Position numbers and translations under genes: made by a program. Below, one piece after another: positions 37,452 through 50,980 of a stretch of DNA of 64,000 bases. The stretch is from Rotaria socialis (taxonomy: Eukaryota > Rotifera > Eurotatoria > Philodinida > Philodinidae). The notes under the pieces are model-generated. The model did no database searches. It was not told where the DNA came from and saw nothing but the letters and a program-made list of their open reading frames with translations. How positions within the stretch are numbered: position 1 is the stretch's first letter; each line of letters begins with the position of its first letter. The stretch is from assembly GCA_905331475.1 (NCBI GenBank), contig CAJNYU010002862.1:310001-374000 (forward strand), read 5' to 3'.

Positions 37452-39356
37452 GACAATTTTATTACGCCTTTTTCTGTTCTGCCAAACAAAATCAAATACT
37501 CACTTTTGTCGAGTGATCATTCTGTTTTTTTTTGTTTGTTCTTTCTTCCGTATATCTAGTTATCTATAGTCATGTTGCTTTTGTCTTCTTTTCCTTTAAT
37601 TACTAGTAAAAGTAACTTGTCCGTTATACTGAATTGTTTTACTACCTGCAGTTTTAAGTGCAATTGTTTCGTTCAGTAAAATTTTATCTTCATATCACCA
37701 ACCGAAAAAAAACAAATTTAATCATAAATTCACGATTATAATAATTTGATAAGTATCATTGCTTTCGAAAATCCAAGAAGCTAAGCGAAAATCAATAAAA
37801 GAAATTACCAATACACTACTCTATTAAGAGATCTGACATTCTAAAAATCCTAAATGAATGCAGTATGACTCAAGTTTTCATACGAGAAAACAATCTATAA
37901 TGATGATCTATAGAAAATACACTTAGCTTCAAGACAATGAAACGCCTTTATATGGTGAGGCAAATATAAGATCAGAATATCTTCTTTTTTTTGTATATAT
38001 TTTTCAACCAATTTCTTATCATATCTGTTTAGTTAATCAGTCAAGACACATATTTTGATGATTATAAAATCGATAAAATCTTTATTTCGATAAAAGAACA
38101 TAAACATAGACACTCACGATGCTATATGGTAGGTCAATGAAACAAACAATAATACTGTTACTACAATATAAGAAATAATGTTCATAGAGACTGTTGTAAT
38201 GATCACTTATATAAGAATAATTAGAATTTTCATTTCGAGACTTTCTTCAAAAGAAAGATTCCTTCGATTCTTTTAATATCCTTTTTTCAACTCGATCATT
38301 AATTGTTGTTCCATTTTATTGTGTTGCATTAGCTTCGAGTTTGTTCTAATGTGTATTACTACAGTATGAAACAATATTATTTCATCCATTATTCATCGCG
38401 TTTACTTCATTCGTGTAAAAAAATTGAATACGCCTAGCATGGAAATGACGTCTAGGGTTGACACTTTAACTTGATTTTACTCAATTTAAAGTAAAAGTTA
38501 CGATACATACATATTCTTGTAGAGGATTAGAAGACGAATAGTTTTAGGGGAGAAAATTGCCTGAACAAATGAAGCTTTATAGAAATGTCAGTGACAAACA
38601 CATAGACTTATTATTAGTGGGACACTCGTTATATTATCAGTATTCATTCATTTATTAAGCTAATATACTAAGAGGAGAAAATATCACAAGTCGAGTTTTG
38701 TTTGTAGTATTACTCAGAAAAATCTTGCTATATATGTCGATAAAAGGTTTTGAAAAATATTATTCTATTCATGAAATTTATTAGATATGTTGAATTGAAG
38801 GAAGCCTCTCTATTTCAAATGTTTAGTCATACAGAAAACCAATAATTATTAGAAATATACGTTTATGTTTTTAGCAGTTTTTGAAAAACATACAATATCT
38901 TGAATCCTATTGCAGGTTGCTTCGAAGTACTTTATCTACAAATGAATCTAGGAGCCAAAGCTGAAAATTCTCAGAAATACAATCGAATTTACAAGCATTT
39001 GAAATACCACGGAAACTTTTGTTATCTATTTTGACATATACGAAAAGTGTTTAGATAACTTGATAATCGATAGATAAATGCTTAGTGCTAACTTCAATCA
39101 ATGAATACTTATACAGCTGGTATATGATAGACTCACGAAATCAATGATTCTTTTCATTCTGTATCTTGGACTTTATCTTTAACTTTAATTAATTGGTTAA
39201 TCTTTCTATAGTAATTAATATCTTCTAAGAATAATTTTTAAAACTTTTTGATTACTTTTATACTTTAATTTCAAAACAATAGAACACTGAATCAAAAACC
39301 ACCACAATGAGAAAAAAGAAAATTGAACTGTTACATGAAAAACAAATGTACATATG
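37452..39356. other. Intergenic between convergent NOMO and cadherin genes
   Basis: It contains an AATAAA at 37794-37799 that could end NOMO transcripts. Otherwise AT-rich, with no coding pattern. Confidence 0.45.
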
Positions 39357-41932
39357 TTAAACATCTGAAGCTAATGTTGATAAATGTGAATCGTGATTTG
39401 ATGATAGAATATCTAATAATTGATTTGCCTCCTGTATAAATGCTGCTGCTGCTGCTGACGATGACGATGATGATGTTCGAGGTGTTGTTTCATTGTCAAA
39501 ATTGGATATTATTCTTTCGTCTTGTTGAATCGATGACGTACAAGATAATGAAATCGGCTGACGAGGAGATGATTGCGAATATAAAGGTATTGGTGGCATT
39601 GGCTCTTGCTGAGCAATCTGATTAATATTAAACATATAAGATTCTAAAAGAATATTTATCAATAAAATAATCGAAAACAGAAACGAATCGAATGATTTAC
39701 TATTAGCTTTTATAGGTTCAAAAGAAGGCGATCGAGATTCACGAACAACAATTGAATGAACTCTTTGCTAAATAGAAAATAAATCAAATGGAAACAAGCA
39801 ATTTATTGATTTATTTATTTACTTTCATTTTTGTTGTTGAAAGACGTTGAGCATTATTTAGCCCATATTTTTTTCCATAAAATAAATAATTTTTAATTGT
39901 TAAGCAAAGATGAAAACCTTTTAAACGACAAATAATCAAAATTAAACTTATTGTTGCCAGAATGAAAACAATCGAAAGAGTCAATATTGTTATTTCAATG
40001 GGTCTTAGAAATAGAATTGAACTTCCACCAAAGCGTTTCTTCGCATTATTTTCAATAAATAAAAATGAATTTTGTTCATTCATTGATGAAATATTATAGC
40101 AAACAAAATCGATTGAACATAATTCATATTGAGTTTCATTGAAATTAAAATCGTCAAATCGATCGATTAACATTCGGCATTGATTTATAACGAATTCATT
40201 TTGATTAATTAAAAGAAAAAAATTGGAGAAATACGAAATATTTATATTTGTTTGAATAACTTTCAATTTTCCTATTGGATTTTTATTGTAAAAATCGAAA
40301 AGAAAATAAGTTATATTTTCATTACAGATACTTGATAATGATGCTTTTGACGTTAAATTTGAAGTTAACGTTAAAGATAGAGAAGAAGAAGAAGCGCTTG
40401 TTGTAGGTATTGTTGCCAACTGATCACTAACAATCAGTTGTACGGTAAAATTTGTTGATAAAATTTCTTTTGTTAATTGATGTTTTACACGAAAATTTAG
40501 TAAATAAATTGAATTTGAAATAAGATAATTTGACAGTTTCAAAATGAAATTGTTGGTTAATTGCGAAGAAGATATTATTGAAAATGTTGAATAATAATTA
40601 TCAAGTAAAAGAATATACTTATCCGATGGATAATAACTTGATGAAATAGTTAACTGAAATAAATTTTCATTGATTGAAGTATTTTTCTTAATAGAAAATG
40701 TCGCTGGATCACTTAACTGTTGGATGAATAATGATTGAATTCTTATGTGAAATGAAATATTATTTAAATAATTAATTGAACGAATAAATATCTTAACTTT
40801 AGCAAAAGATTTAAAGTCCTCATTTTCATTTAATAAATAAGAAGCTTCAATTAATAAATGGATTTCATCATTGATAATATCATCATTTGAAATAAATAAT
40901 TGTCCCGTTAAAGAGTTTATTTCAATGGAACTTATTGTCTTGTTAGTTATTCTATAAAGAATTCTTTTTCTTTTATCGTTCGACTCTGCATTGACATTGC
41001 CTAAAATCGTTCCTTTCTTCATTAGAGAAGAATTTACTTTTATTATAAACTCATATTCGTTTAATAAAAATTTTGGCTTTCTTAATATTTTCTCAATTTT
41101 AATATTAATATTCATAAAACTAAATAATGCATTGTGATCCAAACCATAATCAATGGCATATAAAATTAAATTATATTCATGTTCAATGATTTCATTCGAT
41201 TTTGGTGGAATGAATTTTAATGCCAATTGATCGTATTGATTTATTAATGATTGCGATATAATTTCAAATTCAAATAATGGAAAACAATTAATCAATGAAT
41301 CATTTTTGTTTTCTTTTAGTATTAAATTTTTGGATTTCCTTTTACTATTGTTACTTGAGCAATCGAGAATATAACGAATTTTACCATTTAAACCTTCGTC
41401 TAGATCTTTGGCTCCTTCAAATAATATTTTATAGCCACCAAAAATATTTTCATGAAATTTTAATTCAATCGAGGAATTTTTAAATTCTGGTTTATTATCA
41501 TTTTCACTTCAAAAAAGAAAAGAAAATAGCTCTCCTTCTTTCTCACTGAAAACCAATCAATCCATCAATAACTACTTACTCAATGATATGTATTGGAATA
41601 ACCCAATATTCTTCGCCATCATTAACAAGTATATGAAGTTCAATTAAACAATATGAACGATCAAAACATCTTTTTTCACCTAGTAATTTTTCACGGTCAA
41701 TTTCATTGATTGTGAAAATATTCTCATCTTTTATTGTAAATAAATTGCTTTCAAATCCACCTAAATTTAATAAGACTAGTTTCAAATTTTTTACTTCTCT
41801 TGTCAATTGAAATACGTTGGTATGTTTCGGAATATTTTCTTTTAAATCAATTGTTGGATAAGTTTTTGTTAACGTTGTTAAATAGGAACTTTTTATTAAA
41901 ATAAATAATAATATTAAATTACGAATAAACAT
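39357..41932 (-). CDS. Short divergent cadherin-like membrane protein
   Basis: Four exons on the minus strand: 41580-41932, 39823-41506, 39701-39767 and 39357-39643, 796 residues, ATG at 41932. A signal peptide covers about residues 1-18. The exon 1/2 junction recreates D-E-N-D-N-K-P-E-F, the calcium-binding linker of cadherins (DxNDNxPxF). It is followed by a repeat with A-K-D-L-D-E-G-L-N-G-K-I-R-Y, and later repeats with Y-x-L-x-x-Y-A-I-D and S-I-E-I-N-S-L-T-G. The C-terminal ectodomain repeats are too diverged to count; I see no further clear DxNDN linkers. One transmembrane helix spans about 620-646. The tail of about 150 residues has a Ser run, an Ala run and a Pro-rich stretch; no catenin-binding site is evident. 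The likely role is protocadherin-type adhesion, inferred from the family. Confidence 0.8.
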
Positions 41933-42109
41933 TTCGAATTGCTATTTTGCTATTTTCTAATCGACATGCGTCAATCAATATCTGCAAGAGAAACTTTTCC
42001 TATGTGAACACTTCTTTTCCATTCAACATTTAACAAAAAGAAAAGAAACGAGAAAAGAAGAGAAAACAATCACAAAACTGTTCATTAACACTTCTTTCTC
42101 TCATGTTCA

Positions 42110-42142
<33 letters not shown>

Positions 42143-45100
42143 TTTCTTCCTTGTTCAAATAGAAATACGGAAAGAGAGCAAATGACAGTGCCTACTTTTC
42201 TCGTCTCTTCTACTTGTTAACACATTAATCTATGACTTTTCTATCACAAAAAAGAAATAAATAAAAGCAAGATTAAATAACAAGTTAATAGAATGAAATT
42301 TATCCTTTGAAATAGTCTTACATAAAATGTCTCGTCAACAGCTCAGCTATTACTAGACTTTGTCAATATTCGAAATAATGAAAAGAAAAAGCAAAACAAA
42401 CCGATTGATTAATTAACTTATTTATTCTTCATTGCTAGTTGGCTCTTTAAATTAAACATCAACTCGCACTTTTTGTCCACAATGAAAAGCACGTACATAT
42501 CTCGATCCATCTTACGTCTGTTGTTGTCGTCGTCGTCAACAACGATTATTTTTTTTTCTTCATTATCATTGCGTGGTCATTCTTCTTCTTTTTCTTTAGT
42601 TAAACATTCATAGATCAAACGATGTGCGATCCACTCAAAGTCATCATCTATTAACAATATTTTACTTATTTCGCACGCACTTTTTTCTTTTAGACAACTA
42701 TTGATCTAATGAGATTTCTGTTGTTCCTAATGATCAAAACGATGGCAAAAAAAACTGCGTCTTGTGTTCACTTATGGTCAAGTGAAAAGTGTAAAGGAAA
42801 AGGAAAAAACGGAAGTTCGATCAATGTGAAGATAAATCACCGGCGTCTCGCCTTGTCTTAACAATATTTCTATCAATAGAAATCAAGATGAAAGAATGTC
42901 GAATTTGTCTTTGTTGTTATTTTATTGATTATGGAGAAAACGCTGAACGGCTGTGCCCATTAATAATTTTGGTTTTTATCCAAATCAATGATTTGAACAG
43001 ATGATCGTTTCCAATGATGTTCATCATCATCATCAGTAGATGCATTCGAGCAGAGCTAACTATTTGTTTTGCTACTTTTCTTCTTTTGTTGGAATACAAT
43101 ACAATAGCAAAAAGGTTATTTAGCCGATACCGCTTATATTATTTTATCCTTTTAACAATTGTTCAGTAAGCGGATATGTCCTTGAGGGAATATCGATTTT
43201 TTCGATTCGAATTAAAAGGTGAACGAACGTTGTGTTATCGTAAGCAGGTGAAAAGAGATAATTAGCAAGATCCGGTTTTATAGTTTATATAGCACAGGCG
43301 TAGTCGATAAAAAAAGGAAGGTAATCAATGAGACATGAAAAGTATGCCTACAACACCGAACACAGGAAATCGCCGGTCGAGTGTGATGATAACTTTGTAC
43401 TATGTATATTATGTTTTTTTTTCTTTCAACAAAAGTTGGCAAACAATACATTGACAATTGACACGTGTATGAATTGATGAAGCGAGAGAAAACAGGCAGG
43501 TGTCATACTTTCGACGACGAAAAGAAGACAAGGCCAGTCTGTACATCTGTTTATAATATATATTCATCATAATCCTAGGATATTAAAAATTCATTATTTT
43601 TCTAATATAAACGAATCCTTCAAGCTAATAAAGACATAACCTTGACGTTTTTTTGAAATTTTTCCAAAATTGTTCAGCTCTTCATGAAATTACGATGTTT
43701 TATTTATTCACTACTTTTATACTAGAGCCATATATGAAAATTGGTTTCTTATATGCTTTCATTTAGTTTATCTCCGGTTTGTTTTTCTTTAGACGTATAC
43801 TCTTACGTCAATCAGTTATTCGTACATCATTGTATACGATCAGCAGGGTAGTGTTGTAACTTTTAATTGTCATCACTTAAACGACTCTTGTAGTAGCTAT
43901 TTTTCACAGCATGACATTTCTAATTCACTTATACATTGACAATGTTGCTCAAATTATTTTCTTCTCTTCACCAATCAGACTGTAGCAATTTTCCACTAGA
44001 CAGAGTGATTTTCTACTTAATTCGCATGAATATGGTTAACAATTTGATGGTTATAGCTCTTTTTTTCTTTATTTCTAATTCGGCTTTCGAATCAACACTC
44101 ATTTCACTACGAATAGATTATTTTTGAATTAATTTCATACACTGTTATTTTTCTGTACGCATTCAGCATGCTATAAAATAACAATATTATTTACTGAGCG
44201 TTCAAGTTTTCTAATTCAATAAAACAACTCGTTTCGAATACTTTTGGCAGAGTTTATGATAATCCGATCTTATTTTGTTCATAATTTAGTATAATAACTA
44301 GTAATATAGTTTACAGAGAAAAGCTGTGCATAGAACTGAAGAATTCTTTTTTTTTATCTCCATGAAGGATGGTTATTTATCGTTATAGAAATGCTCGAAT
44401 GCAAGATGATATTCATAAATAGAAAATTAAAATTCAATACATTGTTTTTGATAGGTATAGTCATGAGCTATCATTTGTAGTTAGATAAAAGTTATTGAAT
44501 TCTGTGCAATAACGAATCAAACATTATTGAGTATAAGAGTGATTATAGATTTAGGTCTTTGATGTAATTGTAGAAAATAATTTCTCTTCACTCCGGTCCT
44601 TATAACTCTATACCTAGACGCTTTATCCTCATATACACACTGGTATCAATAAGAATTAACGCAGTTTATTTGTTTTAAGATATTTTCTATCTGATGTGAT
44701 TACTTCTAAGTCTAGTTTATTGAAATAAATGTTTATGTAAAGCGAATCGCGTGATACAACAGTTGTAAAACTGACGAGTACTTTGAATCGGACAATTAAA
44801 TAATTTTTATCCAGTAAATCATCTCAGCTCTTGCTGTTGTATAAAACCTTCAGTTGCAATGGTTCACACTGACAGTACAAATATTTGATGACCAGAGAAT
44901 TACGTTATTAAAGAAACACTAACAAAATATTATAAAACACTGTTTGAAGGAGTTGAAGGCAATAAAAGATCGATTTCATATTTGTAAGAAGCAAAGTTGC
45001 ATTCGATTTGGTTCGTTCTGACAATCGTAACCTTTCAATCAAGGTATAAACATGCGAAGCGGTAAGCGTAAAAATAAATATACCTACATGAATCAGTTGA

Positions 45101-46413
45101 GAATCGCTTGGAATAAGACGAGTGATTCGCAATAAATATCAAATATTTTCAGTTACTCTTAGTAAATTTTCAAAAACCTGAACCACCCTCATCTTTACCA
45201 AGATTTTAATGTATATCTAGTTGCTATTATCGATCGGAATAAATGGAGGCGTGAAATAATATGTAAATGTCATTTTTCAGGTCACCTACAGCAATTCGCT
45301 GTCGTTTCGTGCACATATCATTTCACAATCACCCATATTTTCATCTCATTGATGCTGAGCTCATTTATTTCACTAACACCCTAAAGAATAATCGACACTT
45401 TGCATGTAACCATCTCCTACAGAGAATAAATTTTAGCTCATGATTTTTCCTTAATCTTATGCTGATTTTTATAGAGAAAAACAAGTTTGAGCTTCAAGTA
45501 GATGTTTGATTTGTAAGTAAAGAACAGGAAAAACCTCGTTTCGTATGCTTACAATTAATGGTAGAAAAAATGATACTTTTATTTAATAAAAAAATGAGCT
45601 GTCAGGCACGTTCGATTTTTGTCAAACAAAAAAAAGTCGCGTGTACAGAAATCAAGCTCTGAAAAAAAAGTAAATCTTTGAAAAAACGAACAGATGATGT
45701 CACATAACTCATGATCCTCAGTTTAGTGCACACAAATGATTCCTATTTTCATCAAGGAACCTTATTTTATTTTGTTATCATTATATAGGAATTGATTCTG
45801 GCATTAATACAATAGAAAACAGTCGAACAATATTACTTTATATGGTTCTTCTGAAAACCATGTGATACTTCGAAGTGAAGTAGTTTATTAAAATGCTATT
45901 TATGAGACCCATTGAAATACATTGCATGAAAATTTCTGATTATGTTCTTTCTTCTTATTCATTAAATACTTATAGAAGTCATTGGTGAGTTATAAAAAAA
46001 ACTAACATTTAAATACATCCGAAAAAGCCTATGTTCAAATGAACGAATTAAAAATAATTACTTTTAAAATCTTGGACAAATATGCTCTCTTGCTACAGAG
46101 TCGATTTTGAGTCAAATTAACTTATTACTAACGGTTTCAAAGAGTTATGATAACGCTTTTATCATTGACATACATAGCAGCATTTATTTAACACTTAACG
46201 AGTTTCTATTCTTCTATTTTTCTGTTGCAAAACATTGTAATATTGGTTAGGCACGTTTCAGTTTTCTAGTTCCTTTTTCTCTTACTATGATACTAAATAA
46301 AACACATTGATGTTGATCGGTGTGCGTTTTCTTTCTTTCTGTCTGCTTTACTGTCTAAGTCAATAGGCCGTGAGTTTGAACTAGGTCCGTGATAACTCAC
46401 AGTTCTATAATTA
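41933..46413. other. Long gene-free stretch upstream of the cadherin
   Basis: About 4.5 kb without a gene I can recognise. Frames at 43936-44127 and 44908-45132 are short and unremarkable. The first 300 bases may include the cadherin promoter. Confidence 0.45.
42111..42134. repeat. TC dinucleotide microsatellite
   Basis: Twelve TC units uninterrupted, about 180 bases upstream of the cadherin start. Confidence 0.9.
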
Positions 46414-47074
46414 CGGTGCGAAGCACTGTATAGCGTTGCTTCGAAGTCGCCATTTTTTAATGTGATGCTAAGCATAGCATTTATGTAATCCGTCGCGAGA
46501 TTTTAATGCGATGCCGAAGCAGAAGCATTTTTGTAGGCCGTCGCGTGTTTTCTTTTGCTTTCGCTTTCTCGACGTACGCATCTTTTTCGTCGCTTTGTGA
46601 CGCGATGATCTCGAGAACACAAAATCGTAGAAAAATAGTTAAAACGTCAGATGGAAGTATCGAGATCGAACTTATAACACCTGTTTTCGAATCTTCAATC
46701 TGAAGTTCTGTTCTCTCAGAAATTTTTTTCCAAAATAGCGAAAAGAAATTTGTTGCGAGATAATTAAAGTGACGTCATCAACAGATGTTAGTCACTATAG
46801 TCTATTGCTTTACATATGATTCAGGATAATGACGCATGAAAGTAGATAGTCGTTCAATGAAAAAACTCGTTAGAAAACTGGTTGTTACATTTTCAAAGAG
46901 ATCTCCTAGTGATGAATTTCATAATGGCCGATTCAAGAATGGTGAATGTGAAACATAAATTCAAAATTCGTAGATATTAAGAAAAAACGATTCTAATGAA
47001 CTCTGAAATTGACCATTCATTTTTTTATATTATTCCGCATGTTTTTGAAAATTCGGCCCGCGTGCTTCGCACCG
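46414..47074. repeat. CpG-containing repeat island with 13-bp inverted ends
   Basis: CGGTGCGAAGCAC at 46414-46426 is repeated as its exact reverse complement at 47062-47074. Between them the left half is unusually CpG-rich for this window and holds a tandem pair of about 47-base units (46453-46500 and 46501-46547) sharing the blocks AATG-GATGC, AGCATTT and CCGTCGCG. The ends show no clear target duplication. It could be a small mobile element or a chance pairing of two related repeats. Confidence 0.4.
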
Positions 47075-47471
47075 CATTTCGTAGTCGAGTGGAACTTGAA
47101 TATCATCTAGGTTGGTTCATTTTTGGAAAATTACATTCATTAGTCAGTTCGTTTCTTGAGAAATCGGTACACCAACCAATTATATTTTTCTAGAATTCGA
47201 TTAAAAAACGGATTATCGTTCATAGGACTTCTTGTTTCCATGTTGTTGGTGATCAATTTTATTTGATTGTTGGTTCAGTTATTTTTGAAGTTCATTTTTT
47301 GTCAAATGAAATCAAATTCGATATTTTCCACTGAACTTTATTTAAAAAAACATTTATATTATTCCTGTGCTATCTTTCATTACGATAGTTGTATAATATT
47401 AAATAAATCAACTTATTTTCTATTTCGTTAAAGATAAAAGATCATATGATTAGGCATTAGTATTATTCATA
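47075..47471. other. Intergenic, nothing recognised
   Basis: Spacer before the PhoD-like relic. No feature seen. Confidence 0.5.
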
Positions 47472-49406
47472 ATGAATCAAGATGTTGGAAAGGAGAATCT
47501 AAACGAGTGGAATAATGATAATACAGTCGAAAATAATAATCTACTTCAAGCAACTATGGAGTATGTTGTAAAACGTCCACCGAAGCCAGCGGGATGTAGA
47601 ATGGGACCATACTTACAATTTGTTACCACTGATTTGGAAAATATGTTTTGGATCGGAAGTATTGTAATATTTCGACATATTTCATATCGTCGACCAACAA
47701 TTGAATTTACTGCAGAAGTCAAAATTGCTTATGATTGGGAGATTTTATACGAAAATTTGTTAAGTATACGAGCTTATCGAATAAATCTTAACATTAAATT
47801 ACCAAATGGCAATGATGATGAAAATATCGATTAAAAGATTGATTGGGGTGCTTGTTTAATGAATGGGTCATTCTGTATTCCACAATATAATCAAAAATGG
47901 CGTGGAGCATTTTTCTCTTGTAGTGGCTTTGATGCTACTATTTCAAAAGAAATTGCATTAGGGTTAACATACAATACTGTGTGGAATCATTTACTTTCTA
48001 TGCATGAAGAAAATCCATTTCATATTTTACTCTGAGGCGGCGATCAGAATTACAATGATTTTGTTATTGAAGATGTACCATTTCTTCTCAATTGAACTCG
48101 CATGGAATGGAATCAAAAATGGGCATTAGAATTTACAGATGAATCAAAATACGCAGTTAAGCAATATTATTTTAATAATTATGCTGAACATTGGGAACGT
48201 CGACCAAAAATGAAAAAAGCATTAGGATCTATTCCAAGTTTAATGATGTGGGATGACCATGTTATTTTTGGTGGCACCGGATCTTATCTTCCTTTACTTC
48301 ATCAGAGTCCAATTATGATGGGATTATTTGAAATAGGACAACAAATGCGACTTCTCTTTCAACATCATACGACACCTGAGAAAGCTCGAAAACATAGATT
48401 ATTCGGCTATCAAGGCTACAATTGTCTTGCTCAATGTGGTTCACATTTAGCTCCTTTAGGCGCTGATGGACGTAGTGAACGTGATAAAAAAAACAGTGCA
48501 AAACGAAAAAACACGAAACATTATATTCGAAAAGTTAGACAATGACCTACAAAATGTCGCACATTTAATAGTTCTATTTCCTGTTCCATTTTCATTTGCA
48601 CGGTTTAAAATGGCTGAATCATTTCTTGAAACATGGAAACAATTGACTTTGAAGCGGCGTAACATACCATTTAGTGAACAAACGAATTCAGTTTTCGGTT
48701 TGCCCCGAACGCTATAATGATCTTCTTGATGAATGGATACATGAAGCACATATGACTGAAAAAAATTGCACAGCAAGAAAAGAACAAGAATAACATTTTT
48801 CAGTGGTGATGTTCATTGTTGTGGTGTTAGTCGACTTCAAACTCAAGGAGAACATATTCCATTACCATTGAATGATTCCAAATTGATGTATCAAATAATA
48901 TCATCGGCCATTGTTAATAGACTACCACATAGAATAGTTATATGTGCTGCACATTGTTTTGGTACAAAATGGTATCCAGTTGTTGATACCGAAGAAAAAT
49001 TGATAGATTCTTTTGAACGAGATCCGGAACAAGGAGCCAGATTATTTCTTAAAAGATTACTTCCCAATCGAAATTGGTGCTATTTTGAACAGTTTACAGT
49101 CATGGATTCGACCCTAAATACTCGTGTCACGCAAACTGGGTTTCTCGGTCGTCTTTTTGGCCTTTTATTGATTTTCTTCTAATATTGTTTGGTCTGGGTT
49201 GGACTTTCAATTCGAACTACAAAAAAGCTAAATCAACAGCGATTCAACAAAGTTACAATGAATCATCGACGATATCCGATCAGAGTAATGATTTTAAACA
49301 AGAATCAAACAGTTTAAGAGTTCAATTTTGGTTGGAAAATACTGAGAAAAAGAAAGGTAGACAGCCGTATGCAAATTATGATCTATTTATTCCTGATTTG
49401 AAATGA
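47472..49406 (+). pseudogene. PhoD-like phosphatase pseudogene
   Basis: The translation follows a PhoD-like metallophosphatase (the long form common in fungi) over its length but in shifting frames. Recognisable pieces are G-P-Y-L-Q-F near the start, G-G-D-Q-x-Y-N-D near 48040, M-W-D-D-H near 48250, G-Y-Q-G-Y-N near 48410, F-S-G-D-V-H-C-C-G near 48805 and a typical C-terminal tail ending I-P-D-L-K at 49406. The Asp and His residues of the metal site persist in D-D-H and G-D-V-H, but the usual D-I-F-D after D-D-H reads V-I-F-G. In-frame stops lie at 47832-47834, 48033-48035 and 48093-48095. Frameshifts lie in the A-run near 48487, near 48705, near 48770 and near 49180. PhoD enzymes hydrolyse phosphodiesters or phosphomonoesters using metal ions; this copy cannot make an intact enzyme. 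No introns are seen. Confidence 0.8.
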
Positions 49407-50980
49407 ATCAATATAATGACTATTACTGAACGTAAACGGCAATATTTCGATTTGAGCATTTTAAGATAAAACTTTCTCAGTTTTCTTTATAACTAGATGT
49501 TACTAAAATTGATCAATATTTATTAATAGAAAATTTCATTGGAGAGATAGAAAGTTTTTTTTAATGCAAGTTAGTACATGATGGTATTCAGTAATTATGA
49601 ATTTTTAGAATTCTATTTATTCAGTTCGAATAAGTTTTTCTTAAAATAATATTGAAATCATTTATTGCTTACAGTAAAAACAGAAATAAAGCAGATGTGA
49701 GAAGGTTTCAAAATCATCATCCATTTCGGTTAGCTAGTTTGTGTGTATACACAACCTAGGTGGACTTTCGAAAATATTTTTCTTTCAATTTTAACCTGCG
49801 CAATAAGATGATTTCATAAGCTAAACTGTATTTTTCTTGATAAAGCGAAATGTCAACATTCTATCATACTATACTTGTGTGTTGAAAAGTTTTTTGTTAG
49901 CTCATTAATTTCTTCAAAATTTTTTTCAATTACAAATACCCGTATGAAATGACGAATCACAATATATATTTCATAAAGTTAGTCAACTGATTATTATTGA
50001 TGACTATTCTATCTAAAATCGAAAATATTTATATATTCATTCTTTTATTAAAATATTGATTTGACCATTTTTGTTTGAACAAAAATTTAAAAAACTACGG
50101 AAACCAATGAAATCGTCATAGAAAATTTGATCTTATTTTCAAAGAATTTGCTAACCTATAATATTTGAGTATTGACATGATCACATAAACAATAAAAACA
50201 AGATTGACAGCATCGATTGACTTGAAAACAAAAAGCCGGATATAGATTCGATCACTAATACATAAGGTGCGATTTAATAAATAATTTTGAATATAAGATA
50301 AGTGAACGATAAAAGATCTTTTCGGTGTGTATCATCATTATAACCATATTATTTCAATCGTGCTTACAAACTGAGATAAAAAGAAAACTTCTACCAATGT
50401 AGGTAATAATCATTTTATGTATTTTATTGATCTACACAAATATATCTGTATAAATTGCAAACTACGATAATGCATGTGAATAGAAATTTGAAAATCATCA
50501 AGTTAAAGTTCATGAACTCTTGCTTTTATTTCGTGTACACAGATTATGAACATAGATCATTAAACGACGACAAAAGAATGTTACTCAATTTATTCTTCGA
50601 AGCATTGAGTCAAATAATTGTGACTCTTAAGAGAAAGTTTCAATGACGGACAATTATGTAAATAAAAAAGGTCATTGAGAAGAACTTCATAATAAAAAGA
50701 AGTAAACAATTATATAATTCGAAAAAAAAAGGAAATTGAGCAAGAAATAGATGATGAAAACGATTAGAACATCGATTGAATAATAATATGAGAAAGCTAT
50801 TTTTTTCTCAATGTAAAATTATTCATTTCAAAACACAAAAAAGCAGCAAAGAAAAAATTCTATCTATGTGATTTCAAAGCTCCCTGAGTGCATAAGAAAA
50901 GAATTCAAACAAAACCAAGAAAAAACTATGTTCAAATAAAATATTGATAATGTAATTTTCACTATTAATATCATAATATT
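49407..50980. other. Intergenic, nothing recognised
   Basis: AT-rich sequence between the PhoD relic and the 3' end of the PLPPR-like gene. No coding pattern seen. Confidence 0.5.

Noticed and set aside
39440..39625. Plus-strand frame rich in Leu and Met
   Set aside because: It is the antisense shadow of the Ser/Ala runs in the cadherin tail.
46293..46703. Frames on both strands over the CpG-rich island as genes
   Set aside because: They are produced by the tandem repeat units and have no domain content.
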